A DNA stretch of 64,000 bases from Ascaris suum (Eukaryota; Nematoda; Chromadorea; Rhabditida; Ascarididae), in contig CM024172.1 of assembly GCA_013433145.1 (NCBI GenBank), positions 248,001-312,000 of the forward strand. The letters are read 5' to 3'. The notes beneath the pieces are model-generated. The model ran no database searches, had not been told where the DNA came from, and worked only from the letters and a program-made list of their open reading frames with translations. The stretch's first letter is position 1; each line of letters starts with the position of its first letter. The position numbers and the translations under genes were made by a program. This document shows, in pieces, positions 25,376-51,967 of this stretch.

Positions 25376-26228
25376 CGAAATCTTTAAAATTACAGCCTGC
25401 TGAGTGAGTTGGAGACATTTGGGCTATCTGCGCGAAATTCCTCAGCCAAAAGTTTGATCGAATCCGAATAATTTTAAATCATATCTGCGTTCCAAGTACG
25501 TGTATACAGTGAAAAGCTCGCAGAAAAAGTGAAGATGGAGTGATGAAATTTGGTACATGTAATGTAATTATTAGTTTCATTTCTTATACCACTTTTGGAG
25601 CTGATCCCTCAAAGGTGAAGCGGATTATATGCGCTTAATGGTATCACGTTTTTCACATGGATTCTGTAACAAATTTTGAGTTTTGAGTTTTCTGCGGGCT
25701 TAAACTTATGCAGATCTTTATAGGGATTTGAACGAGCTGTTTGTTCAGCTAAACTGTAGTTACATTACTCCCTGTGTTTTATTCTTTCCTCATAATTTAT
25801 GAAATTGGTTGATTTGGCTATTTCCGCGTGCTTTTCCGCTGGTTTTTGAAAGATTTCCACAATTCATACAGTTCGCCTATAGCGGTGGGCATAATTCTGA
25901 GTTCTTTGAAAGTTACCCCGATCGATTTGTTTAGTCACCTAGATTGTGAAAAGCGCATGTCATGACGGCCGCTTTGATGCGCTTCATCGACAACCACTTT
26001 GAGATGTAGTTGCCATCGGTTAGACATCTATTCGGGTCTTGCCGTTTTCTGGTTTGCTTGCGAAGCTGTTCACTAGGAACTTACAACAAACAAATCGAAG
26101 ACTGCTTACAGCATCGCAACGGAGTCAGTGTGGAACGGCTGCTGAAGGAGAACGATGCGCTAAGGAAGGAGCTTGCAGAGAAAGATCGTATTATCAATGC
26201 CCTTAGAGCTCAGATAGCTCTGAACTGA
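4012..26228 (+). CDS. Ser-rich protein with SxIP-like motifs and C-terminal coiled coil (nine-exon model, about 614 aa)
   Basis: I do not recognise the family. The exon chain is 4011-4648, 6526-6674, 10162-10474, 13783-13852, 15847-16122, 21978-22070, 23466-23590, 23685-23714 and 26077-26228. Every junction is phase-compatible, and the frame stays open from ATG 4012 to the TGA at 26228 (1,845 nt including the stop). Residues 1 to about 510 are rich in Ser, Thr and Pro with no visible fold and contain SSIP (residues 46-49) and a later SRIGIP stretch. The last 100 residues form a leucine-rich coiled coil (LLKENDALRKELAEKD). The exon starting at 4011 follows a run of eight T and AG, so SL trans-splicing one base before ATG 4012 is possible; upstream cis exons are the alternative. 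Ser-rich plus SxIP plus C-terminal coiled coil recalls vertebrate CCSER/Gcap14 microtubule proteins, but this is only an architectural likeness. The model is moderately sure, the function unknown. Confidence 0.62.
4649..6525 (+). other. Intron of the Ser-rich gene
   Basis: No coding signal is seen. It contains a poly-G tract at 5688-5714 and otherwise unremarkable AT-rich sequence. Confidence 0.5.
5688..5714 (+). repeat. Poly-G tract (possible G-quadruplex)
   Basis: A run of about 14 G is followed by GAGGAGGGGGGG. It could form a G-quadruplex on the plus strand, and it may also be a spot of assembly length error. Confidence 0.8.
6526..6674 (+). CDS. Exon of Ser-rich coiled-coil gene (basic segment)
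   Basis: The acceptor TATTTTTAG ends at 6525 and the donor GTAAGC starts at 6675. Entry is phase 1 and exit is phase 0, and only this one frame is open. It encodes about 49 residues rich in Lys and Arg (ETLAKKIIRVEPKRANNLMK), a charge pattern that could bind acidic tubulin tails. That last point is inference. Confidence 0.65.
7700..9280 (-). mobile_element. Decayed CR1/jockey-like non-LTR retrotransposon with endonuclease relic
   Basis: On the minus strand 8320-7985 reads like the middle of an APE-type LINE endonuclease (KPDIIVI, then LDSLLPVNLGCFGFD). After a frame change, 7873-7741 gives PTRGDNAFDLILANDISFV, very close to the usual 'PTRGxNxLDLVLTND' stretch near the end of this domain. Further upstream on the same strand, 9225-8881 and 8711-8514 are open, coding-like pieces that could be ORF1 (inference). 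Several stops and frameshifts make it non-functional. Weak coding-like minus-strand sequence continues to about 7000 but no RT motif is clear. It sits in the intron between the exons ending 6674 and starting 10162, antisense to the host gene. Confidence 0.75.
10162..10474 (+). CDS. Exon of Ser-rich coiled-coil gene (acidic/Ser segment)
   Basis: This is a long open stretch of about 104 residues with disordered composition (APLAECESSRVENSPAVEL). The donor is GTCTTC at 10475, with phase 1 exit. The acceptor chosen (GTTTAAG before 10162) gives phase 0 entry and matches the previous exon, but AG at 10144 or 10149 is also usable, so the left boundary is uncertain. Confidence 0.55.
10475..13782 (+). 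other. Intron of the Ser-rich gene
   Basis: No convincing exon. A 114-codon open frame on the minus strand (12093-11749) is the longest feature and has no recognisable domain. A short direct repeat built on CCTCAGTAATAAT occurs at about 11882-11917. Confidence 0.4.
13783..13852 (+). CDS. Exon of Ser-rich coiled-coil gene (70 nt)
   Basis: The acceptor ATTTATAG ends at 13782 and the donor GTAATT starts at 13853. Two frames are open. The one that fits both neighbours (phase 1 in, phase 2 out) reads WPLTSPAASSAETNRGLIDD. The joint fit on both sides is the main support. Confidence 0.55.
13853..15846 (+). other. Intron of the Ser-rich gene
   Basis: AT-rich sequence with no coding or repeat structure that I can support. 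Confidence 0.45.
15847..16122 (+). CDS. Exon of Ser-rich coiled-coil gene (276 nt)
   Basis: The acceptor TATTCTTCAG ends at 15846 and the donor GTATGT starts at 16123. It enters in phase 2 and leaves in phase 2. It encodes about 92 residues with many Ser and Asn (SRHWRRSLEISEVVSTNQAG), again without a visible folded domain. A second open frame across the first 190 bases is judged to be a shadow because it cannot join the next exon. Confidence 0.62.
17560..17782 (+). promoter_or_regulatory. Possible internal promoter / 5' leader
   Basis: A stretch of clearly higher GC, rich in CG and GTG motifs, ends at an ATG that opens a 13-codon exon with a good donor. It resembles the GC-richer leader before the gene at 32,875. 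No TATA box or initiator could be fixed. Confidence 0.3.
17783..17821 (+). CDS. Candidate alternative first exon (MADCLLLNTLIRS)
   Basis: ATG at 17783 is followed by 13 codons and a strong donor GTGAGG at 17822, with phase 0 exit. It lies inside the intron between 16122 and 21978. Because the next known exon needs phase 2 entry, it cannot join it directly. Either an unseen exon lies between or it starts another transcript. Confidence 0.33.
19640..20300 (-). mobile_element. Decayed RTE-type LINE, C-terminal end of pol (minus strand)
   Basis: Read on the minus strand, 20296-19980 gives ENLNEFTYSE, then DVRRRIKRG, then MNLKRKLLGKSVTSKVLYDS, matching the thumb region of RTE-type LINE reverse transcriptases ('LKRKxFxxCVLPxxxYGSE'). 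Next come GVERITECMSQTDER and AMRWSDSLRRNEG, corresponding to the 'RITEWxPR...GRPxxRWxD' C-terminal tail. Stops interrupt every frame. The tail and the sequence just past its stop closely match the plus-strand fragment at 45258-45470, so both belong to one family. Open minus-strand sequence at 20655-20317 may be the preceding part. Confidence 0.8.
20317..20655 (-). other. 112-codon open frame, possibly the upstream part of the LINE relic
   Basis: It is basic and Ser/Asn-rich (RTLTNSLRLRLSQNNSAAEQ) and lies directly upstream, on the same strand, of the RTE-like fragment. I cannot match it to a specific LINE segment, so the link rests on position only. Confidence 0.3.
20940..21130. repeat. Decayed tandem repeat (minisatellite), unit about 44-60 bp
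   Basis: Four or so units repeat the order 'tatacaaca-ct..actctggaa-tgt..atatgaggcct', with about 30% divergence between units. Unit length drifts. Confidence 0.6.
21978..22070 (+). CDS. Exon of Ser-rich coiled-coil gene (93 nt)
   Basis: The acceptor GTTTTTTCAG ends at 21977 and the donor GTGATC starts at 22071. The phase-compatible frame reads ANRARSRRSPAADVDADAVV, an Arg/Ser/Asp low-complexity stretch. A competing frame is open but gives no phase match. Confidence 0.55.
22071..23465 (+). other. Intron of the Ser-rich gene with an inverted coding-like duplication
   Basis: Positions 22230-22291 (plus) and 22476-22415 (minus) are related, both reading like a Lys/Glu/Gln-rich helix (plus: EQQKEKRRLEHVKQLKDEK; minus: QQEEKRLLEHLEQMNGEKTG). 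An open frame at 22691-23068 (125 codons, plus) has no recognisable domain. Confidence 0.45.
22230..22476. repeat. Diverged inverted duplication of a helix-coding fragment
   Basis: Arms at 22230-22291 and 22415-22476 share about 70% identity by eye, centred on CTAGAACAT. The plus arm ends in a stop codon. This may be a pseudo-exon pair or terminal parts of a mobile element. Confidence 0.55.
23466..23590 (+). CDS. Exon of Ser-rich coiled-coil gene (start of coiled coil)
   Basis: The acceptor AATTCCAG ends at 23465 and the donor GTGTAT starts at 23591. It encodes about 41 residues ending in an amphipathic helix (ESAFQDVACIKNQLLELQRI). The residue pattern marks the beginning of the C-terminal coiled coil. 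Confidence 0.65.
23685..23714 (+). CDS. 30-nt microexon of Ser-rich coiled-coil gene
   Basis: The acceptor GATTTTCCAG ends at 23684 and the donor GTGAGT starts at 23715. The intron before it is only 94 nt. With phase 1 on both sides it adds ten residues (KDKWKFSQRE) and keeps the helix going into the last exon. Skipping it also keeps the frame, so it could be alternatively spliced. Confidence 0.5.
23715..26076 (+). other. Last intron of the Ser-rich gene
   Basis: It contains an (AT)n array at 25307-25372 and otherwise no supported feature. A minus-strand open frame at 24624-24295 looks like chance. Confidence 0.45.
25307..25372. repeat. (AT)n dinucleotide array
   Basis: About 33 uninterrupted AT units. 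Confidence 0.96.
26077..26228 (+). CDS. Terminal exon of Ser-rich coiled-coil gene
   Basis: The acceptor TTCACTAG ends at 26076 and the TGA stop is at 26226-26228. It encodes about 50 residues of leucine-zipper-like heptads (VERLLKENDALRKELAEKDR) and ends RAQIALN. The repeated Leu spacing and the stop directly after the helix look like a true C-terminus. Confidence 0.72.
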
Positions 26229-27949
26229 GTAGGCATGTTGGTCGGAACATGGGTCTGATCGCTTGACTCAGTTTAAGTATGTGAAGCCACACTGCCTTCG
26301 AGCTGCAGTAGTGATCACTTAAGGTCCGCTTGTCTCCTTTTTTCTCATCAGATGGCCTAATCTTGTGAGCTCTTCCCGACTTCCATCAAAGTCGAGCTGT
26401 GGCCATTCTGTGACATTAGACAATTCAGTGGAGCCCAGAACATGACCCCTTCTTTTTGTATGCAATAAGGGCTTTCAGAAGTGACCTTCATCTCTTTCTC
26501 GTTTAGTGAATTTTGTTACGAAAAAATCACGAGGAGAGTTTTCTGAGATAAAGTTTATGATTGCAAGGTAAAAGCAACTTATCTTGCTTGTGAAAGCGTA
26601 TGCATCTCATTTATGCAGCTGTCTTCACGTTTTTTTTTCGACTATTGTATGAGCTTGTATACAGGGGATGAAACCAAACTGATCCGAATAATTTTTTTAA
26701 AAATTGCTACAGATATGTCTGTTCGCAATGGGTGTTACATATATGTCACCTTTGAGTTATAATTCTCGTTCAGGTTCAGTTACGTTGATTCCCCAATCAT
26801 GTCGATGCAGCCTATTCATTTTTGTTCTCATATATTTTTGTGAATACACGGGTTTTTACGACTCATTTTTATGCTACGTAATTCCAATTTTAGTATTTGA
26901 TTGTTGGCAGTGGATGCCGAATATATGTTTACTTCAATTTAGTTTAAAAATAATTTAATAGTCGTAAATGTAAAATGCTTCGGATTCGCCAATGGTTGTC
27001 TCTATTGTTTTTTTTTTCCTTTTTGTCCTCCATCTATGTACAAATTTGTTGAAGAACTTTGAGTTCCTTATCATGAGGGCAGTGATAGTTAGCCAAAATA
27101 AGTGGGAGGTGTACATGAAGCCTAAGTTATGGGCCGTGCATTTTAAGTATGCGTGAAGGGTGAGAGAGGAATTTTGATTTCTTTGTATATAGCATACTAA
27201 GTCAGAATCGAAGATCGATATTATATAGTGTGATTTTGGTTGCTTCAATTAAATGCCCACTTTTTGCTGTCAATGTTTATGAAGCTAATTCTTCGATCGC
27301 CGTTTCTGTGAGGCGTGGAGTTTTGTTCCTGCCTGTACTGGCTACAGGAGGGGATTGTTCTAATAGAATGTTTTGTATCATGAGATCACACTCAGCATAC
27401 CTGTGATGCTTTTCGTTTTGCTTTATTCAAACTAGTGGCGTTGAAATATATTTCGTTGAATGTAAATATTTGCAGTTTATTTGTTTTGGCCTCGCTATAG
27501 GGAAGAAGGTGGTTGCATTCGCTACAGCGGATCTTGCTCATATCTATGGAAATTTCATCCAATCATTTCTTCGTTAAGGATTGACGACGGAAGGACAAGA
27601 CCTCACCCTTTATGAGGGTCTATGTTTGAAAGATAGGTCATTTAAGATGGGATCAGTGGCCTGCACTTGGTCAGATCCCCGCTTCCATGTTTTATCCTCT
27701 TATAAAAGATAGTCGGGCGTTACAGCACCTAGCCATTTTTTGCAGCCGAAGCCTCGTTTTTTCGTCTCTTAGAATGCTGAAAAAAGCTTGGGCTAGAGGT
27801 TTATGTAACCGCTGAAAAGAGTTGGTCGAGACGTTGGTAAAATAAACCATCCCGTCTATGAAATCTTTAGTCTTGTGAGAGCTAAACCGTCATTTTCCCG
27901 CTACGGTGTCTGCTTTCGAAAATGTGGTCGTTTCAGCCCGATGGGAAGC

Positions 27950-28750
27950 TATGTGGTGTGCTGGGTTGCGAGATTCGCTGTGCGGAGGTTTTGGTTGTCG
28001 CAGAAACAACAGGCATTGAGTGCTCGGCCAAGTGATCTAGAGTAGTTTATGGAGGGGGGTCTCCGCCATATGAAATGTTGAATCGTGATCCCGCGGGGGG
28101 CCAGGGAGCTTTTCATCCCCGCGAGGAACCCCACGGGGGCTTGAGTTCTCAGAATCTCCCAGAAAGCAGGAAGTTTCTCTCGGAATTGGTATTGTGTTGC
28201 ATATCGACTATTTCTCGGGCAGGCGAGATTTTCTCGTCACCAGAAGCAAGGGAACTCTGAGAGGAAGGGAGGGAACAAAAACCGTGGAATCCTAGCAACA
28301 GTGGGTTTTTCTTCGAGCACCACACAGATCTGCAATAACGCTGTGTTCTTCGAGACATGCCATTTCAGTCAGGAGTTTCCGTCATGCTTTTGGCTGTGTC
28401 CATATTATCTGGATATCATCTTTCACGATAAATTGTTGTTTCACCGATGGCACTTGTGCGTCAAATTGCCTTTCAGCGTTTTTCATCCGACAGACTGCAT
28501 CACGCAGTCTTCTCGTATTCTATGACTTAATGAAGAATTTTTTTCGCTTGCGACCGCAGAATTCGCTCTCTTAAAATCCTTCACGGAAGTAAGGAAAACG
28601 AACGGGGCATTAGCGGCGGCCCTGCGGCGGGAACCCCCGAGGTCGAACATTTATGATTCATGTTAATGTGGGACCGCTCGGGAGGGGCCTATGCGGGGGA
28701 GACGGCGGTGAACTCCGAACGCTGATCCAGTGGACTTCGTTCATAAATAA
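27950..28750. other. GC-rich island of unknown nature
   Basis: The stretch is much richer in C and G than its surroundings, with self-complementary blocks of CCCCGCG / CACGGGGG type near 28090-28140 and 28610-28720. It may be a structured repeat or a mobile element. No protein signature was found on either strand. Confidence 0.4.
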
Positions 28751-29071
28751 AACCCGACCATTTTCACTCTCCTCTATGCGTCTTCCACCGGCGTGGAAGT
28801 GTTTTAGAGTGTAGCGTTGTCCATTCAGTTTCCAGTGGAGGAATGGTAATGCGATTCTTGTGCATTACACCCAGGCCTGTATTAGTTTGTTATGGTTATG
28901 AAGTGTTCACGGTAGAGCAATCATGGCACCTACATCCCACTTTGTTCAAATAATAAGGTGGTCCTTGTAGATGAAATTCGAATATGAAGTATTGCTGCCC
29001 GCGGCAAATTGAGGCTGGAGTCCTGAACCCTTGGAGATCATTAATGTTAGAAATGGAAGTTTGAGAGCTTA

Positions 29072-29083
29072 GGGGGGGGGGGG
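29072..29083 (+). repeat. Poly-G tract
   Basis: A run of 12 G is followed by AGGTGGACGGGAAGGGG, which has G-quadruplex potential. Confidence 0.75.
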
Positions 29084-30929
29084 AGGTGGACGGGAAGGGG
29101 ATAGGTACAAGGGCATATAGGTACATCATCGGTACACGTTACTGATCATATTAATCCACTAGCGCAGAGTCCGCTTCGAATTTATGCGGGTTATGAGCCC
29201 AACATATGTGTGTGCACATCTCGACAGTGTTAGCCCACCAAATTCCAATTAAATGCTTGCTTCAACGAGCAAATGTGATTGAACTTTGATCTATGGTTGT
29301 AGTATTGCAATATGTTGTTACACTGTTATTGTTATTACGGTGAAGTAGTTATGTTACATTGTCGCGACATTTCTTGTCACTACAGTACTTGTATAGTTCA
29401 CTTAGAGTTTGTAGTACAGTGATATTTTGAATTCAAAATAGCTTAGTGAACTGCTATTATTGTAGTAAGTTTACCGTATTAGCTTGTGCCCGCATTAATT
29501 TGCCAGGACAATCGCGCCGCTAAAGCTTTGACTATCTTACCGCACTAATGTTTGAGGTGCGTTATGTCTCACAGCTATCATTTTAACATTCATTAATATT
29601 TTCTCGTCACCATATAGGCGTCAGTCCCCAGGGGCGCAACTGTCATATAACAGCGTCACAGATGTAAACATAGCGCAAAAATATGGCTTCTCTCCAGTTC
29701 TGCTTGTCATTAGCTCGTAACATCATGCCTCTAAAAAATATTTTTAATTTCTCCTCACTTCAAAAATCTCTTCTTCGCTCTTGTTACGTTTCGCATCCGA
29801 ACGTATCATTGGCCATACAAAGCCTCCAAGCAAATAGCATATTTCATGGACGGCTTACTAAGAAATAAAAAGAGTGAAGTAAGTGATGGAGTGTATCTAC
29901 TATGCAGCTTTTGTACGCAGTAGTTGTTGGTTTGTGTTATCGGTCAGTAGTGGTTCATTGTAAATATAATTGCTGTAGACAGTAGTTATATTAATGCTTA
30001 TTCGATAAATGAAGAATTTAAATGAAAATAAATGGATCGAAGCACCAGTAAAGCTAACGAAGAATATTAATGGGTGAATAAAAGGAACAGAAAAGTGCTG
30101 AAAGGTACCGCTTAGAGACCGGATGATATCTACATATATATCGAGGTCAATTATAGATCATTGATCAAACTGTCGTAAGCGGCAGCCAAATATTGAGGGC
30201 TTCCTGCCGGAACCGTTTCAGAAACCAATAAATTTCAAACAGAAATCACACTATAAACAGAACAGAAGTCACTAAACTGTGGTGAGCACGCTTAAGGCAT
30301 GAAGGTTTAGACACGACTGAAATTCCTCCGGGAAATCAGTCGGGAGCATTCACCGCAAAAGCAAAATCACATCTGACCATCGGTGTGGGAGAAAGTGTGG
30401 ATATTTTGATAGGGGAAAATCAAATGGAACTCACCATGTCTGTATTTTTTGACTTTAGACTCAGAATTTACAAGCTGGTAATATGATAATAGGTTAATAA
30501 AGTCCAAGGAAGCGTTTCCGAAACGCAATTCTTATAAAATGCATCTAAGTAGGTTTGAAGTGTGCGGTCTCAAATGTGGTGACAGCACATGCATGCAACA
30601 TTCAAGAAGAGAATGGAAGCACATACTGAGTGCATTTGACATAATTCAACAGTTTTGTGGCATAAGTGCATTTCGACATTGTCAAAGCAGTTCCAATTTA
30701 TGTAATCCGCAAAATACAAGGTCGATTAGCTTATTTCATTTGCTTGTTAGAAAAATATAGTGGTAGTAACTTTTTCCATTTCAAGTCTAAACGAACGAAA
30801 ACGCCGCAATCATGTATAGTGTCACATCATTCTAAGGTCGTCATCATTGCGTAACTTGCAATCGTATATCCGTTAAGAACTTATAAAAGATGATGTTTCT
30901 GCGTGTCTTCATTCAATTACTAAATCTGC

Positions 30930-32100
30930 ACTATTCACCAAATGCAGTGAAATCACTTTGAAAAGCGAGGACACCGAATTTTCGGATCTGCAGTCGCTTC
31001 GTAAATTTTGAGGCCGTAAGCAGGAAGTTGCATGCACTAGAAAATGCCTGTGTCACGTCGACCGTGTAGACTGGGAGTACAGGACCAAGAAAGCTACCTC
31101 GATGCACTCTTTTAAGTATAAGGCGACCATGAGAAACTCGCGAAGAGTGACCAGAGAAAAAAGATGTGATGAAAGAAAGTGAAACATTGCGCACAGCATT
31201 TGCCTCCTACTTTTTAGTAGTCTGGTTGTGAAAAACAATATCACATACTTTAGTGTAGTGATAGAGTTCACAATCACAATTGATTGGATACTGATACCAA
31301 GTTTTGTTAAGCAGTCATCAACTGAGATCAGTCTGCTGAAGTGTATTTTTGCCTTCTAATCTCGATGCGTTTTAACTGAATTTTTTCACAATTCTTTCCG
31401 TTAGCTCGCAATGTGACGGTGTAAGAATTAAAGGTCTGTATTTGCTAATCTCTGTACAGGATTTTTTTCTGTAACAGAGAAGTAAATGAGGCTCTCCAAG
31501 CTGCTAGTAAGTGGGCAACATAAAGACTGAAGGCAAAAATATGTTGCAGTGGGAGGTAAAAGCTGATATTTTGGTGCTCCAAGAAATGCGTTGGCAGTGC
31601 TTAGAAGTGTAGAACCACTGATCACATCTGGATGCTATGAACGTCGATATTTACGTGACCGATTTGTTGCGCAGAACGTGTAGATCTGATACGATGCAAT
31701 TATTTCCTTTGAAAAAGTGTCCGAAGTAATTAGCAAAAGTTTGCAATATGATCTGGTCATCTGGAATCAGAATCTAGTTTGCCTTGCGCAAATAACCCAC
31801 TTGATAGCATGCTGTTAAACTTTCCGTTCATCAAAAAAAGGTTTAGCACTTCCTGAGTAGATAATCTCCTGCTGCTTGCAGTTGGCAACATTTGTTTCGC
31901 ATTGCTTGTGGTACCTTTTAGCATGTGTATCATAAGTTGCTGTCTCCAGACCCGGATTGCTTTTGCCATGACGAGACTTCCAGGAAATAGCATGGGAGAC
32001 AGCCAACAGTAGAGGATGACGCTTTTTCAAAGCGTGACACCATTGTGCCAGGAAGTGAAAATTTGCCAGAAAGCGGGCATAAAATGAACAGTTAGCGGGG
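30930..32100 (-). mobile_element. Decayed CR1-like LINE, reverse transcriptase relic
   Basis: The minus strand gives, in order: DTHAKRYHKQCETNV (linker after the endonuclease), ISKYRPLILTPSHCELTERI (matches the 'NYRPISLTxxxCKxxERI' RT motif), then SFFSGHSSRV and GSFLGPVLPVYTVD (matches 'GVPQGSVLGPxLFLxYxND'). The position of the catalytic 'FADD' reads LLTASKF, so the active-site aspartates are lost. Frameshifts and stops confirm decay. It could belong to the same family as the endonuclease relic at 7.7-9.3 kb, since the two fragments cover adjoining parts of such an element. Confidence 0.8.
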
Positions 32101-32430
32101 AAATTATCCTCAGTCTAACTTCATAATAATGCATTTAACAGAGCGCTGGTCCATGGCCGAGAAGGAACTAGTGATCTATCTGATTCGCGTCGCAAATTAA
32201 TTACCACAAATGAGTGACAACAACTGCACAAAACTGTTCGCCAACAAATATACTACAGCGTTTACTTAATGTGAACTCGTATATGCTAATTTCTGTGAGT
32301 GATTGGTTCTTCGCACTATGTAACGCTTTGTTGATAGTCACAGAGGAACAAACCGTCTAATCCTTTATATGGCCATCTTGCATATACGTGAATAGGTGTG
32401 TAGGTGATTTCTTTGCGATCATATTTCTTT

Positions 32431-32552
<122 letters not shown>

Positions 32553-32599
32553 CAAAAAAAGACCATGATCGCGAATAAGATAAGTGTTGCGTCGTTGGT

Positions 32600-32874
32600 G
32601 GCTCACACATCACTGTTTTAGTTGGGCGGTGGGCAGTGCTGAGAATAGTTCTTTCGTAGCCACACTGTTACGATTCCAGCGATCGCCGCTCATTAAGGTT
32701 GCCAGCAGTGAAGACAAAAGGGTGTTTAGAGTAGGCAAAAGGGCCATTTGTTGGGCAGTGCGACGCGACGACGGCACGCACGTCACACAACGGCAAGGCA
32801 AAGTAACGAACGGGTTCGATCGGTTGGAAGGGGGCAAGCGAGAGACGTGACTGTGATCCGTATGGTGGCCATCG
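32600..32874 (+). promoter_or_regulatory. Probable 5' leader / promoter region of the membrane-protein gene
   Basis: GC content rises (many CG, GCGACG and GGGC motifs) between the AT array and ATG 32875, and an out-of-frame ATG lies at 32862. No TATA box can be assigned. The transcript start is not visible. Confidence 0.4.
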
Positions 32875-50509
<17,635 letters not shown>

Positions 50510-50996
50510 CATATATAATGTGGGTCATGTATTGCAATATTCTTGCCTAGCTATTTCTTGCCAGTCTAGATTTTTCGATCCTTCAAGTCGTTGGATTTTG
50601 TTTTGTAGTGTGTTTAATTGTCTCTATCTAAAAAAAGCAGTTGCAAAATACATCTTTCAAAAAGCTGAAAAAACTTTCGTCGGGGTTCTACAGTTTGTAG
50701 AGAAATCTTGTGGCCTGTTAACCAAGAGGAGCATCATCTTTGAAATTTCGGCTGCTAGTGAAACCGAGGAAAATTTACCATATTGCAGCATACGTATATA
50801 TTGATAAAAGTAATGATAGAAAAATCATTGGTGTTGAGGTTAGGACCTACGCTACTGTGTTAAAGAAGGTGGAAAGACATTTCACTAACCCAGTATCAAA
50901 ACATGTTCTCCTAGATATAGTGATCGCGACAGTATTTCGTCTTAATTTTCTGTAATTCAAGATCAATTGATTACCCTCCATTGTACTATTGACTGA

Positions 50997-51221
50997 GATC
51001 AAAGAAGCCATTTTTTGTTTTCATCATTATGCTTATGTAACGATTTGTTCACCCTCTTAGAGAGCGGGAGGATTCTTGCCAGTTTATTGATTTATACAAT
51101 AAGTATTACTGATTATGATCAAAGAAGCCATTTTTTGTTTTCGTCATTATGCTTATGTAACGATTTGTTCACCCTCTTAGAGAGCGGGAGGATTCTTGCC
51201 AGTTTATTGATTTATACAATA
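50997..51221. repeat. 105-bp direct duplication, period 120
   Basis: 50997-51101 is repeated at 51117-51221 with one visible difference (A at 51023, G at 51143). The near-identity points to a recent event, some 490 bp past the Shavenoid-like stop codon and probably in or near its 3' UTR. Confidence 0.93.
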
Positions 51222-51915
51222 CATTTCTATAAGTACGCTAAAATGTAGTGATTATTATTTGTTAATATATATTGAATGCTCCTTTAAATGGGAGTAATCA
51301 GTTTTCGACACTCTTATGATTGTGGATTTATTGCTTTTTCGTCGTTTTTTTAAAAATCGTTTCTCTGTGATATGGGTATCTAGGCGAATGATTGTGTCTT
51401 AATTATTCACTTTTTCAATGCAACATTGGCCGGACGGCACGCAATGCGAACATAGTGAGGCAGTGTTATTTCCCTGATGTTTTCGTTTCGTCCTCAAACG
51501 TAGAAAGAGCTCAAGTTTACCATCTCATGTTAATTTTAGAGATATACTTCTAACATTCGTATCAAAGATATGCTCGAGTAGCACAGGCGAATTTATTTGA
51601 ATAACGATGCTATAGTCGAAAGGCGCAAAAAATGGATCAAGTTTTGCGTTTTGCTTTTGGGAATACGAACCAAGGAACTACATATCACCAAATATTTTCA
51701 TATTCAAAACGCTGTATATTTGATGTTGTACGCCACTGTTATACTAAGAAATAAGCAATAAAATTTCGGGGCAGTTTCACAGAAAGAAAAACACTTCAGT
51801 GATATGACTTCGAAACAGCCTATGTTTTTCTATTTCTGTTGGCGATATACCACCGAAACGTTCAGAAGAAAATATTTCCAATGTTGGTAGTATATATTTC
51901 AAAATACCATCGTTT

Positions 51916-51967
51916 ATCATTTAATATCTCGGATAGTACCTCAGTACTGTCCGAGATATTAAATGAT
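51916..51967. repeat. Long perfect hairpin
   Basis: Arms 51916-51933 and 51950-51967 are perfect 18-bp complements. After one mismatch the stem continues 5 bp (AGTAC / GTACT) to a 4-nt loop. The whole could fold as a pre-miRNA-sized or terminator-like stem. Confidence 0.9.
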
